DNA of 40,152 bases from Methylobacter sp. (GTDB lineage: Bacteria; Pseudomonadota; Gammaproteobacteria; Methylococcales; Methylomonadaceae), in the NCBI GenBank assembly GCA_030684815.1, contig JAUXXQ010000041.1, positions 1-40,152 of the forward strand, given 5' to 3'. Shown piece after piece: positions 1 to 8,404 of the stretch. The position numbers and the translations under genes were made by a program. Within the stretch, counting starts at the first letter, position 1. The number at the start of each line of letters is the position of its first letter. The notes under the pieces were generated by a model that was not told where the DNA came from, made no database searches, and saw nothing but the letters and a program-made list of their open reading frames with translations.

Positions 1-135
1 ATCGCTGAGCTTATCAGTAACTGTTACGAGCTCCAGCGTGAGTTATTTAATACTGTGGTAGCAAATTCTATCGCGACACTCATGCCTGAAATAAAAAATC
101 TCAATACACAATTTAGGCATTCCGTCAATGCGTAA
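1..135 (+). CDS. C-terminal end of an unidentified protein (partial, maybe phasin-like)
   Basis: An open frame runs in from the left edge and stops with TAA at 133-135, giving 44 residues of C-terminus. The peptide is probably helical, has no obvious membrane segment, and contains the stretch ELQRELFNTVVANS. That style resembles the amphipathic helices of phasin-type proteins, but the piece is too short to assign. The next gene, ftsH, lies 125 bases downstream and appears to have its own promoter, so they need not be co-transcribed. The frame is clear; the identity is a guess. Confidence 0.45.
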   Translation: MAELISNCYELQRELFNTVVANSIATLMPEIKNLNTQFRHSVNA

Positions 136-174
136 GTCCTATAAATATATATACCCTACTTTTTCAAAGATTTA

Positions 175-202
175 TTTTCAATGAAATGAGGCTTATTATA
201 AT
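175..202 (+). promoter_or_regulatory. Candidate sigma-70 promoter for ftsH
   Basis: A perfect -10 box TATAAT at 197-202 is preceded, after a 16-base spacer, by TTTTCA at 175-180, which matches the -35 consensus at four of six positions. The surrounding DNA is AT-rich. The predicted start of transcription near 209 leaves a leader of about 50 bases before the ftsH ATG. No heat-shock sigma-32 type promoter was recognised. Confidence 0.4.
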
Positions 203-260
203 AAACACTGATTGAATTCGCCTTGAAGTACCGTATCTGCAAGGAAACTAGGAGAAACAA

Positions 261-2192
261 ATGAATAAGTATTGGTTTAATATTTTTATCTTCAGCATTG
301 TTATTGCTGGAGCCTATTTAATCTATGACCGCGTCAAAACGACGCCCCCGGCACTGGATTCACTGGCTTATTCGGAATTTATCAGCAAGGTAAAACGGGG
401 GCAAGTTGAGCGCGTGGAAGTGTCCGGCCAACAAATTGGTGTGCGTACTTCAGACGGGCAAAATTACCAGACCTTTAATCCCGGCGACGGCCATTTGATC
501 GATGATCTACTGACAGCAGGCGTGCAAATCAGGACAGTGCCGCCCGAACAGGAATCCTTACTGATGCGGATGTTTATCTCCTGGTTTCCGATGCTGTTGA
601 TGATTTTGGTCTTCATTATTTACATGCGCCGCCAAGGCAGCATGGGCAGCGGCGGTTTTGGTAAAAGCAAAGCCAAAATGCTTGAAGAAGACAAAATGAC
701 CGTGACCTTTAGCGATGTCGCCGGCTGCGAAGAAGCCAAAGCAGATGTCGCCGAACTGGTTGATTTTCTTAAAGACCCGCAAAAATTTCAAAAACTGGGC
801 GGACAAATTCCGCGCGGCATTTTGATGGTCGGCCCGCCGGGAACCGGTAAAACGCTGATTGCACGGGCGATTGCCGGTGAAGCCGGGGTCAAGTTTTTCA
901 CCATTTCAGGTTCGGATTTTGTCGAAATGTTTGTCGGTGTCGGCGCCTCCCGAGTGCGTGATATGTTTGCCCAAGCCAAAGAACACGCGCCGTGCATTAT
1001 CTTTATCGACGAAATTGATGCGGTCGGCCGTCAACGCGGCGGGGCTGGCATGGGCGGCGGTAATGACGAACGCGAGCAAACGCTGAATCAGTTGCTGGTG
1101 GAAATGGACGGCTTTAACGGCAACGAAGGCGTTATCGTCATCGCCGCCACCAACCGCGCCGATGTGCTCGACAAAGCCTTGCTCAGACCGGGCCGTTTCG
1201 ACCGTCAAGTTAATGTCGGCCTGCCCGATGTGCGCGGCCGCGAGCAAATCCTAAATGTGCATATCAAAAAAGTGCCTGCGGCGGCCGATGTCGAATTGAA
1301 ATATATCGCCCGTGGCACCCCCGGTTTTTCCGGCGCAGATCTGGCCAACATCATCAATGAAGCCGCGCTGTTCGCCGCCCGCTCCAACAAGCAGGAAGTC
1401 AGCATGGGCGACCTTGAAAAAGCCAAGGATAAAATCCTGATGGGCGCCGAACGGCACACCATGGTAATGACCGAAGAAGACAAATTATTGACCGCCTACC
1501 ATGAAGCGGGACATTGCATCGTCGGGCAATCATCGCCCGACCATGATGCGGTTTATAAAGTCAGCATCATGCCACGCGGCCGCGCCCTGGGCATTACCAT
1601 GTTCCTGCCCGACCGCGACCAATACAGCGCCAGCAAACGCAAACTAGAAAGCCAGATAGCCAGCCTGTTCGGCGGCCGGATTGCGGAACTGATGATTTAT
1701 GGTGGTGATAGAGTCACCACCGGCGCATCGAATGATATTGAACGCGCCACCGAATTGGCGCGCAACATGGTCACGCGCTGGGGATTTTCCGAAAAGCTCG
1801 GCCCGCTGGTTTATGGCGAAGAAGGCGGCCAAGCGTTTATGGGGCATCCCGGTGTTCAGGGCAGTTCCGTATCGAGCAATGTCGCCCAGCTGATTGACGA
1901 GGAAATTCGCTCGGTGATAGACAGCAACTATCAACGCGCCGAAACCATTTTGAAGGAAAATATCGATATTCTGCACAAAATGGCCGATGCGCTGATGAAA
2001 TGGGAAACCATAGACCGTTTGCAGATTGAAGATTTAATGGCCGGAAAAGATCCCCGTCCGCCTGCGGAATACGATGATTTGAGCAGCAGAAAACCTTCGG
2101 AACCTGGTTCAGAACCTAGTAACGAAGCGCCGAAAAAAGTGGAAAAGGACGTGATTAAAGGCAAAGCCAACAAACCGGCGGGGCAGGTTTGA
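261..2192 (+). CDS. ftsH: ATP-dependent zinc metalloprotease FtsH
   Basis: Membrane-anchored AAA+ protease that extracts and degrades unneeded or damaged membrane proteins and some short-lived cytoplasmic regulators. The 643-residue product has two N-terminal membrane segments (about residues 6-24 and 101-122) enclosing a periplasmic domain. An AAA module follows with Walker A GPPGTGKT at 191-198, Walker B IIFIDEID near 247-252 and the second region of homology [20 protein letters not shown]. The zinc-protease motif HEAGH is at 414-418. The tail after about residue 600 is charged and low in complexity, as is common in the family. A GGAGA ribosome site lies just before the ATG. The length matches E. 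coli FtsH. folP follows in convergent orientation, whereas in many gammaproteobacteria ftsH and folP are co-directional. Confidence 0.97.
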   Translation: MNKYWFNIFIFSIVIAGAYLIYDRVKTTPPALDSLAYSEFISKVKRGQVERVEVSGQQIGVRTSDGQNYQTFNPGDGHLIDDLLTAGVQIRTVPPEQESLLMRMFISWFPMLLMILVFIIYMRRQGSMGSGGFGKSKAKMLEEDKMTVTFSDVAGCEEAKADVAELVDFLKDPQKFQKLGGQIPRGILMVGPPGTGKTLIARAIAGEAGVKFFTISGSDFVEMFVGVGASRVRDMFAQAKEHAPCIIFIDEIDAVGRQRGGAGMGGGNDEREQTLNQLLVEMDGFNGNEGVIVIAATNRADVLDKALLRPGRFDRQVNVGLPDVRGREQILNVHIKKVPAAADVELKYIARGTPGFSGADLANIINEAALFAARSNKQEVSMGDLEKAKDKILMGAERHTMVMTEEDKLLTAYHEAGHCIVGQSSPDHDAVYKVSIMPRGRALGITMFLPDRDQYSASKRKLESQIASLFGGRIAELMIYGGDRVTTGASNDIERATELARNMVTRWGFSEKLGPLVYGEEGGQAFMGHPGVQGSSVSSNVAQLIDEEIRSVIDSNYQRAETILKENIDILHKMADALMKWETIDRLQIEDLMAGKDPRPPAEYDDLSSRKPSEPGSEPSNEAPKKVEKDVIKGKANKPAGQV

Positions 2193-2333
2193 GGCATTTA
2201 GCAACGTCGAAAAGAATATAGCAAAAATTAGTTACATCACAGTTAAAAAATTATCGCCAAGGAGGGCATGAAGATTGATTCTTCGTGCTCTTCGTGGCGA
2301 ATAAATATTTTCAACGCCCCTGTTTGAATAATG

Positions 2334-3206
2334 CTACCCGCTTTGCTTAATCGCCCAAGCCACGTCAGCGGCCTGCCGGTTTTCTTTGACATCATGCACA
2401 CGGAACATCTGCACACCCGCCATCACCCCTAAAGCCGTGGTCACTGCGGTTGCGGTCACCAATTCAGAAGGTTCGTTGACAGCACAAATCGTACCCATAA
2501 AACGCTTGCGGCTGGTGCCCAACAACACCGGAAAACCGGTTGCCACCAAGCGATCAAGATGCGCCAGCAAATCCAGATTATCCTGTTTGCGTTTGCCAAA
2601 ACCAATGCCCGGATCAATCGCGATGGCTTCTTTTTTAACTCCCGCTTTTAACGCCATATTGATGCTTTCATCCAGCGCTGACAGCACATCCTCAACCACA
2701 TTGTCATAATGCGGGCTGTCCTGCATGGTTTTTGGCTCACCCTGGCTGTGCATCAAAATAATCGGCGCACCGGTTGCGGCGGCCAGTGCCAAAATCGCTG
2801 CATCCGCCCTGCCCCCGGACACGTCATTGATCATATCGGCACCGGCATCGAGCGCGGCTTTGGCAACTGCACTCAGTGTCGTGTCAATGCTGATTAAAAT
2901 ATTGTCGGCCCATTGTTGCCGGATGGCCTTAATCACCGGCACTACACGTTCAATCTGCTCATTGGCTGACACCGGTTCCGAACCCGGACGGGTCGACTCG
3001 CCGCCGATATCTATCATATCGGCGCCTTCGGATAACATTAACTCGACCTGTTGCAAAGCGGCAGCAAGCCCCGAATATTTGCCGCCATCGGAAAAACTGT
3101 CAGGGGTTACATTTAAAATTCCCATAATCAGTGGGCGATCTCCATGGATGGAGTGAATGCCATCAGCCGGTAGGGAACCGGCATGGCGATTGCTATGACT
3201 GAACAT
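2334..3206 (-). CDS. folP: Dihydropteroate synthase FolP
   Basis: Joins 6-hydroxymethyl-dihydropterin pyrophosphate with p-aminobenzoate to give dihydropteroate in folate synthesis, in the cytoplasm. The 290-residue TIM-barrel protein shows the family signatures in order: GILNVTPDSFSDGG, the pterin loop GGESTRPGSEPV, DVSGG, DPGIGFGKRKQDN and the closing GTSRKRFMG. An AGGAG sequence 11 bases upstream supports the ATG at 3206. The first 25 or so residues precede the conserved core and are somewhat longer than usual. The gene converges on ftsH and is divergent from the tetrahydromethanopterin-type cluster starting at 3292, leaving an 85-base shared control region. This is the true folate enzyme; a distant DHPS-like relative sits two genes away at 3825. 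Confidence 0.96.
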   Translation of the reverse strand: MFSHSNRHAGSLPADGIHSIHGDRPLIMGILNVTPDSFSDGGKYSGLAAALQQVELMLSEGADMIDIGGESTRPGSEPVSANEQIERVVPVIKAIRQQWADNILISIDTTLSAVAKAALDAGADMINDVSGGRADAAILALAAATGAPIILMHSQGEPKTMQDSPHYDNVVEDVLSALDESINMALKAGVKKEAIAIDPGIGFGKRKQDNLDLLAHLDRLVATGFPVLLGTSRKRFMGTICAVNEPSELVTATAVTTALGVMAGVQMFRVHDVKENRQAADVAWAIKQSG

Positions 3207-3251
3207 TGTTTAAAAAACTCCTGCGCACGAAATCGTGCCTATTGATTAATG

Positions 3252-3257
3252 TATAAT
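3252..3257 (+). promoter_or_regulatory. Possible -10 box for the C1 cofactor operon
   Basis: A perfect TATAAT lies 34 bases before the ATG at 3292, within the 85-base gap between divergent folP and the flavoprotein gene. No good -35 sequence is visible at the expected spacing, so an activator or another strong element would be needed. It is the only promoter-like sequence found for the cluster. Confidence 0.3.
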
Positions 3258-3291
3258 GGCCGAATTTTTCGACCTTACTTGAATAAATTGA

Positions 3292-3828
3292 ATGGACAAA
3301 CCACGACTGGCCTGGGCCATTACCGGCTCCGGCCATTATATAGAAGAATGTCTGGACTTCATGCTGACGCTGGATGAGGTCGATGTTTATTTGAGTTTGG
3401 CAGGCGAAGAAGTATTGAAGATGTATGGCATTCATCTTGATGACATCCGCCAAAAATTCCCGGTCTACCGCGACAAAACCGCCTCTGCGCCGCCGGTCGG
3501 GCATTTTTACAAGGGTCATTACCATACCTTTGTGATGGCGCCGACCACGTCGAATACGGTCGCCAAATGCGTGCTGGGCATTGCCGACTCGCTGGTGACT
3601 AATCTGTATTCCCAAGCCGGAAAATGCAAAGTGCCCAGCATCGTTTATCCTTGCGATATCGCGCCGGAAATGGAAACGACCGCACCGGGCGGCAAGGTCA
3701 TGGTTTATCCGCGCAAAATCGATCTGGAAGGCACGGCCAAACTGCGTACCTTTGAATACACCCGCGTCGTTGAAAGCGTCGATGAACTGATTATCACCGT
3801 TAAAGAACGGCTTAAATCGTTAACATGA
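3292..3828 (+). CDS. Archaeal-type flavoprotein, probable dihydromethanopterin reductase (DmrB-like)
   Basis: A 178-residue protein of the flavin-dependent (HFCD-type) fold. Visible features are the N-terminal nucleotide-binding start AWAITGSGHYIEE, the motif SLAGEEVLKMYG, the VMAPTTSNTVAKCVLGIADSL segment and a C-terminal YPCDIAPEMET stretch, as in archaeal flavoproteins related to DmrB. In methanogens DmrB reduces dihydromethanopterin to the active tetrahydro form. In methylotrophs a related protein travels with the C1 cofactor genes, as here. It is the first gene of a tight operon: its TGA overlaps the next ATG by four bases. No clear Shine-Dalgarno sequence precedes the ATG at 3292. Family and context are well supported; the exact reaction in this organism is inference. 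Confidence 0.8.
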   Translation: MDKPRLAWAITGSGHYIEECLDFMLTLDEVDVYLSLAGEEVLKMYGIHLDDIRQKFPVYRDKTASAPPVGHFYKGHYHTFVMAPTTSNTVAKCVLGIADSLVTNLYSQAGKCKVPSIVYPCDIAPEMETTAPGGKVMVYPRKIDLEGTAKLRTFEYTRVVESVDELIITVKERLKSLT

Positions 3829-5213
3829 GCGAACATATCCTTTTTCTTACCGGCAAACTGGCAGAAAAACAGCTGCGCAGTATCCTCGAAAAAATGCAGC
3901 CGGAATTTACCTATACCGTGCATCAACTGGGTCTTAAAGTCGCGGCGCTGATGACTGCCGACATGATAGGCCGCCGCTTGACCGACACCTTTGGCGCCGA
4001 CCGCATCCTTGTTCCAGGCCGCTGCCGGGGCGATTTGGAAGCCCTGTCAAAAAACATGGGCTTGCCGATTGAACGCGGCCCGGATGAACTGAAAGACTTG
4101 CCGATGTTTTTCGGCCAGGCCGCGCACAAGATTGATTTAAGCCGCTACAGCGTCAAAATTTTTGCCGAAATCGTTGATGCGCCCAATGTCAGTGTTGAAG
4201 AGGTGGTCAAGCGCGCCCATTATTACCGGCAAAACGGCGCCGATGTGATCGACATAGGCTGCCTGCCGAGCACCGATTTCCCGCATTTGGAAGAGATTAT
4301 CCGCACTTTAAAACAGGAAGGCTTTACCGTCAGCATCGATTCGCTTGAAGCGGATGATCTGCTCAGGGGCGGTAAAGCCGGTGCCGATTACATGCTCAGC
4401 CTGCACGAAAGCACCTTATGGGTTGCCGATGAAGTCGCGGCGACGCCGATTCTGATTCCCGAAAAACATGAAGATTTGGCTTCATTAGATCGCGCCATCA
4501 ACATCATGCAGGCAAAAAACCGCAGCTTTATTGTCGACCCGATTTTAGATCCGCTGCACTTTGGCTTTACGCAATCCATCGTGCGTTATCATGAAGTCAG
4601 GAAGAACCATCCCGACATTGAAATGATGCTCGGCGTCGGCAATATCACCGAATTGACCCATGCCGACACGATGGGCATGAATGCCTTGCTGCTGGGCATC
4701 TGCTCGGAACTGAACATCAACAGCATTTTAGCGACCCAAGTCAGCAAACATGCCTGCCGTGCGGTGAAGGAAGCCGATCTGGCACGGCGCATTATGTTTG
4801 CGGCAAAAGAGCATGACATGCTGCCCAAACATATCGATCCGGGCTTGTTGGCTTTGCACGAAACCTCGCCTTTCCCTTATTCGCTCGATGAAATCAAGGA
4901 ACTGGCCGGGCAAATCAAGGACCCCAGCTATCGCGTACAAATCAGCGCCGAAGGCGTGCATATTTTCAACCGCGACGGCCTCTACAGCGCCACCGATCCG
5001 TTCGAGCTGTTTCCGAAACTGCAGGTTGAAACCGACGGCGGCCATGCGTTTTATTTGGGGGTGGAACTCGCCCGCGCTGAAATCGCTTGGCAATTGGGCA
5101 AACGCTATACCCAGGATCAAGCGCTGCAATGGGGTTGCGCAACCGACAGCGGCGAAGCTACGGTCGACCTGCACACCTTCAAACCGGCTGGAACCACTCT
5201 AAAGCAACACTAA
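3825..5213 (+). CDS. Dihydropteroate-synthase-like protein of the tetrahydromethanopterin pathway (DUF6513-type N-terminus)
   Basis: A 462-residue protein in two parts. The N-terminal ~110 residues (TGKLAEKQLRSILEKMQPEF onward) match the separate domain found before DHPS-like domains in methanogens and methylotrophs. The remainder is a TIM-barrel DHPS relative: FAEIVDAPN, GADVIDIGCLPSTDFPHLEE, VSIDSLEADDLLRGGKAGADYML, and the later GVGNITELTHADTMGMNALL. It lacks the usual substrate signatures of FolP, so it is not a second folate enzyme. It is believed to act in making the pterin or arylamine-containing part of tetrahydromethanopterin, but its reaction is not settled. It overlaps the flavoprotein gene (ATGA) and is followed after seven bases by the DUF447 gene. 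Confidence 0.85.
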   Translation: MSEHILFLTGKLAEKQLRSILEKMQPEFTYTVHQLGLKVAALMTADMIGRRLTDTFGADRILVPGRCRGDLEALSKNMGLPIERGPDELKDLPMFFGQAAHKIDLSRYSVKIFAEIVDAPNVSVEEVVKRAHYYRQNGADVIDIGCLPSTDFPHLEEIIRTLKQEGFTVSIDSLEADDLLRGGKAGADYMLSLHESTLWVADEVAATPILIPEKHEDLASLDRAINIMQAKNRSFIVDPILDPLHFGFTQSIVRYHEVRKNHPDIEMMLGVGNITELTHADTMGMNALLLGICSELNINSILATQVSKHACRAVKEADLARRIMFAAKEHDMLPKHIDPGLLALHETSPFPYSLDEIKELAGQIKDPSYRVQISAEGVHIFNRDGLYSATDPFELFPKLQVETDGGHAFYLGVELARAEIAWQLGKRYTQDQALQWGCATDSGEATVDLHTFKPAGTTLKQH

Positions 5214-5220
5214 AGCACTC

Positions 5221-5790
5221 ATGATCCAAGAAACCATCGTCACCACCCAAAACAGCTTAGGCGTGGCGCATATTGCGCCTATGGGCATACACATTCCCCA
5301 TGAATCGCAAAACGAATTCATCATCCTGCCGTTCCGCCCCTCGACCACCTTGAACAACCTGCTGGACAACAAAACCGCCGTCATCAATTATTGCGACGAT
5401 GTGCGGGTGTTTGCCGGCTGCCTGACCGGGCGGCGCGAGTGGCCGTTAAAACCGGCGGAAAAAATCAACGGCCAGGTGCTGGCCTGTGCATTGGCGCATA
5501 CCGAAGTCGAACTGGTTCGCATTGAAGAGGACGCCACCCGGCCAAAATTATTCTGTAAAGCCTTACATAGTGCCAATCGTGCGCCCTTTGCAGGCTTTAA
5601 CCGCGCCCAATATTCGGTGTTGGAAGCGGCGATTTTAATCAGCCGCTTAGACCGTTTGCCGCCGGAAAAAATACAAACTGAAATCGACTACCTGCGTATC
5701 GGCGTGGAAAAAACTGCCGGGGAACGTGAGCTGGAAGCTTGGGCTTGGCTGATGACGGTGATTGAAAACTACTTGGGGAACCAGGCATGA
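5221..5790 (+). CDS. DUF447 protein of the C1 cofactor cluster
   Basis: A 189-residue protein recognised as the DUF447 family, found in methanogens and in bacteria with tetrahydromethanopterin. The fold is expected to be a split beta-barrel like flavin reductases. Visible conserved stretches are HIAPMGIHIPHESQNEFIILPFRPSTTLNNL, which cannot be quoted in full as a single motif but spans residues 18-48, then NYCDDVRVFAGCLTGR and NRAQYSVLEAAILISRL. No catalytic residue can be named. The stop codon overlaps the mfnB ATG (ATGA), placing it firmly in the cofactor operon. Its biochemical role is unknown; a flavin-dependent step in cofactor synthesis is only a guess. Confidence 0.85.
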   Translation: MIQETIVTTQNSLGVAHIAPMGIHIPHESQNEFIILPFRPSTTLNNLLDNKTAVINYCDDVRVFAGCLTGRREWPLKPAEKINGQVLACALAHTEVELVRIEEDATRPKLFCKALHSANRAPFAGFNRAQYSVLEAAILISRLDRLPPEKIQTEIDYLRIGVEKTAGERELEAWAWLMTVIENYLGNQA

Positions 5791-6482
5791 CCGGAATGCT
5801 TGCCAGCGTCAACAGCGTGGCCGAAGCCTTGCAGGCATTAAACGCGAATGTCGACATTATCGACCTAAAACAACCGGCATTAGGCGCTTTGGGTGCGCTG
5901 GACACCGCTCTGGTCAAAACCATTGTTGATGAAATTGGCGGACGTTGCCCGGTCAGCGCCACTGTTGGCGACCTGCCGATGCTGCCTGAAATTGTGTTCC
6001 AAGCCGTACAAGCCATGGCCGCAACTGGCGTCGATTATGTCAAAATCGGCCTTTTTCCCGGCGACGATTGGCCGGGAACATTGGAACAATTGGCAACGTT
6101 GACGCCGTCGATGGCCTTAATCGCAGTCTTATTTGCCGATACCGAACCTGATTTTGCCGTCATGGAGCCCCTAAAAAACGCCGGTTTCAACGGCGTGATG
6201 ATCGACACCATGAACAAAGGCAGCGGCTCCTTAAACCAAATTATGACAAAAGCTGCCCTAGCACAATTTGTCCAACTGGCCCGAGAGAAAAACCTACTCT
6301 GCGGCCTAGCCGGTTCGCTCAGGCTGGAAGACATCGCCGGACTCATGCCTTACCAGCCTGATTATCTGGGTTTCAGGGGCGCGTTATGCCTACGACACAA
6401 CAGGACAGCACAATTGGATACAGCGGCAATGAGGCAAATAAAACAGGCTATTGTGGGGTTAACGCCCACATCGCTGCGATAA
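5787..6482 (+). CDS. mfnB: (5-formylfuran-3-yl)methyl phosphate synthase MfnB
   Basis: Condenses two glyceraldehyde 3-phosphate molecules into the furan precursor of methanofuran, or of its bacterial counterpart methylofuran, the carrier used by the formyltransferase/hydrolase complex in methylotrophs. The 231-residue TIM-barrel (former DUF556) shows DLKQPALGALGALD near residue 27, containing the first conserved lysine, the VDYVKIGLF strand, and DTMNKGSGSL near residue 140, containing the second lysine expected to form the Schiff base. GLAGSLRLEDI and DYLGFRGALC complete the barrel. It is the last gene of the four-gene operon and overlaps the DUF447 gene. A repeat element, rather than a clear terminator, separates it from convergent coaX. 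Confidence 0.9.
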   Translation: MTGMLASVNSVAEALQALNANVDIIDLKQPALGALGALDTALVKTIVDEIGGRCPVSATVGDLPMLPEIVFQAVQAMAATGVDYVKIGLFPGDDWPGTLEQLATLTPSMALIAVLFADTEPDFAVMEPLKNAGFNGVMIDTMNKGSGSLNQIMTKAALAQFVQLAREKNLLCGLAGSLRLEDIAGLMPYQPDYLGFRGALCLRHNRTAQLDTAAMRQIKQAIVGLTPTSLR

Positions 6483-6516
6483 AACGTAACTTTTTAGGTG
6501 ATTTCCTGAAAAAGAC

Positions 6517-6656
6517 GTAACTACTCAGCGAAAAAAACAGAACACGGACGGCACGGATAAGACGGATTTACACGGGTATATTTTAGTGCTTTTAAGACGC
6601 CTACTGCTGGTATCCGTGTTCTATTTAGTCATTTTTAACAATCCCTGAGTAGTTAC
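6517..6656. repeat. 140-bp MITE-like repeat with 12-bp terminal inverted repeats
   Basis: The element starts GTAACTACTCAG at 6517-6528 and ends with its exact complement CTGAGTAGTTAC at 6645-6656. Inside are a second pair of facing words, AGAACACGGA near the left end and TCCGTGTTCT near the right end. No coding frame is present. Diverged copies of its right end occur at 12593-12604 and 35694-35705, each next to a TTTTTA run, so this is a dispersed family. It lies between the convergent genes mfnB and coaX. The TTTCCTGAAAAAGAC sequence just outside (6502-6516) matches the end of the repeats at 33621 and 35635. Confidence 0.65.
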
Positions 6657-6670
6657 AAAAAGAAATAGCC

Positions 6671-7402
6671 TTAGGCGTGCCCTTCCAAAACGCACAGCAA
6701 TCCCCGCAGCACTAAACTCGGATCAACAATACAAGGCATTTCAAGCTGTCGGGCGATAAGTTCGGCATCGCCGCCCGTTAAAATCAGCTGCATACCCGTA
6801 GGTTGTTTTGACCGCACATATTTAATTAAACCAACCGCAGCAGCTAAAGTGCCGCTATAAATGGCTGCTTCAGTCATATTAGCAGGCCCAAATGGATGAA
6901 TTTTTTCGGTAAATGTCAGTGCGTCTGTGCCCTGATGCAGTGATTTTTTCATCAGCGTCAAACCGGGGCTAATCAGCCCCCCTTGATGCCGGCCATCAGC
7001 ATCAATTAAATCTATGGTAATAGCTGTTCCACAATCGATGATGCAGGCCGGGCGATGGTATTGTTGCCAAACCGCCACTAAAGACAGCCAACGGTCAACG
7101 CCCAGTTTTTCCGGCTGCGGATAAGCATTAATTACGCCGTAAGCTTGGGCTTGCGCCTTGACCAGAATAATGTCGACATCAAGCCAAAGTTCCCGTGCGA
7201 CCGTCTGCACCAATTCAAGCGATTGGTTTGCGCTGACGCAGGATATGACAACCCGTCTGGGGCGATAGCGGCTACGCCAGAGTTTAATCAGTTCATTGCG
7301 GTTAATTTGGGTATTAACCAACGGCTGGCCGGTAATAAGTTGACCGGCAGTGGTGATTGCCCACTTGAGCCGGGTATTGCCCATATCAATCAGAAAATTC
7401 AT
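6671..7402 (-). CDS. coaX: Type III pantothenate kinase CoaX
   Basis: Phosphorylates pantothenate, the first step of coenzyme A synthesis, in the cytoplasm. The 243-residue protein belongs to the ASKHA fold. It shows the N-terminal phosphate loop DMGNTRLKWA, the PEKLGVDRWLSLVA motif near residue 97, IDCGTAITIDLID, the GGLISPGL loop, and TGGDAE near the C-terminus. The length is typical. Its ATG overlaps the end of birA by four bases, and coaX-birA is a common bacterial pair linking the CoA and biotin pathways. Type III kinases differ from the E. coli CoaA type in resisting CoA feedback; that is family knowledge, not visible here. Confidence 0.95.
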   Translation of the reverse strand: MNFLIDMGNTRLKWAITTAGQLITGQPLVNTQINRNELIKLWRSRYRPRRVVISCVSANQSLELVQTVARELWLDVDIILVKAQAQAYGVINAYPQPEKLGVDRWLSLVAVWQQYHRPACIIDCGTAITIDLIDADGRHQGGLISPGLTLMKKSLHQGTDALTFTEKIHPFGPANMTEAAIYSGTLAAAVGLIKYVRSKQPTGMQLILTGGDAELIARQLEMPCIVDPSLVLRGLLCVLEGHA

Positions 7403-8394
7403 GCGCCTAAGCCGCTAAAACTGACCTCGCCCGATGCAAAAGTCTGCACATTGCCATCTGTACGCTCAAGCAACAACATGCCGTTATCATCGATGCCACG
7501 CACAATGCCTTCAAATTGTTGTTGGCCGATAAACAAGGTTGCGGCATTTCCGTTCAGGCAATCATAACCGCGCCATTCATCAAGATAGGCCTGAATGCCG
7601 CCCCGTTCATATTCGGCGATAACCGACAGCAAATGGTTTAGCAAAATACCGGCTAATGCGTTTCTGGATAATTGTTTGTGCCCGGTAATTTTACTTAAAT
7701 CAGTCCAAGCTTGAGTAATGTTTTCCGCGTCCGTTTCCGGCATAAACAAATTTAACCCCAGGCCAATAACCGCACTGCATGGCCCATCGGATTCACCCGA
7801 CACTTCAACCAAAATGCCGCCCAGTTTTTTGCCCTGATGGTAAATGTCATTAGGCCATTTAAGACCTATGCCGTTAATTTGATGCTGCCTTAAAGCCCTG
7901 ATTACAGCAACGCCAATTGCCAGGCTTAAACCGGAAATGGAGGCAGGGCCTTGCTGAAAACGCCAGAGTATCGACAGGTAGATATTGCTGCCATAGGGCG
8001 AAACCCACTGTCGGCCACGCCTGCCCTTACCGGCGGTTTGGTACTCGGCAAAACAAACCGAACCTGAAGGCGCGTTATGTTGGGCGGCTTCTACTAAATA
8101 ACGGTTGGTCGAATCGATTTGGTGGTGAATGTCCAAAGCCGAAATCAAATCGCCTGTTTGCGGGTTAAGCGCTGCATTGATGGCTGCTACTGCCAACAGT
8201 TCCAAAGGTTTGTCCAGCCGATAACCTTTGCCGCTGACTGCCGCGTGATGTATGCCCCATTGCCCCAGGCCGTTCAGTTGCTTCCACACGGCTGACCGGC
8301 TGATGCCAAGTGTTGTTGCCAATTGCGTGCCGGAATGAAAGGCTCCGTCGGACAACAGGCTAAGAAGTTGTTTTTGCTTATCCGAAATGTTCAC
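7399..8394 (-). CDS. birA: Biotin-protein ligase / biotin operon repressor BirA
   Basis: Activates biotin as biotinyl-AMP and attaches it to acetyl-CoA carboxylase; the N-terminal helix-turn-helix lets it act as a repressor too. The winged helix contains SGTQLATTLGISRSAVWKQL, the ligase core contains the nucleotide loop GKGRRGRQW and the later KWPNDIYHQGKKLGGILVE, and a small C-terminal SH3-like domain ends the protein. The frame is open up to an ATG at 8448, but that start would overlap the upstream PilZ gene by 44 bases. A GTG at 8392-8394 leaves about three residues before the helix-turn-helix, as in E. coli BirA, so it is preferred, although no strong ribosome site is seen. It overlaps coaX by four bases. 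Confidence 0.93.
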   Translation of the reverse strand: MNISDKQKQLLSLLSDGAFHSGTQLATTLGISRSAVWKQLNGLGQWGIHHAAVSGKGYRLDKPLELLAVAAINAALNPQTGDLISALDIHHQIDSTNRYLVEAAQHNAPSGSVCFAEYQTAGKGRRGRQWVSPYGSNIYLSILWRFQQGPASISGLSLAIGVAVIRALRQHQINGIGLKWPNDIYHQGKKLGGILVEVSGESDGPCSAVIGLGLNLFMPETDAENITQAWTDLSKITGHKQLSRNALAGILLNHLLSVIAEYERGGIQAYLDEWRGYDCLNGNAATLFIGQQQFEGIVRGIDDNGMLLLERTDGNVQTFASGEVSFSGLGA

Positions 8395-8404
8395 AAGTGT
8401 ACTG

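Noticed and set aside
906-1247. Long minus-strand frames inside ftsH and other core genes
   Set aside because: They are shadows of strongly conserved plus-strand genes and show no starts, ribosome sites or families of their own.
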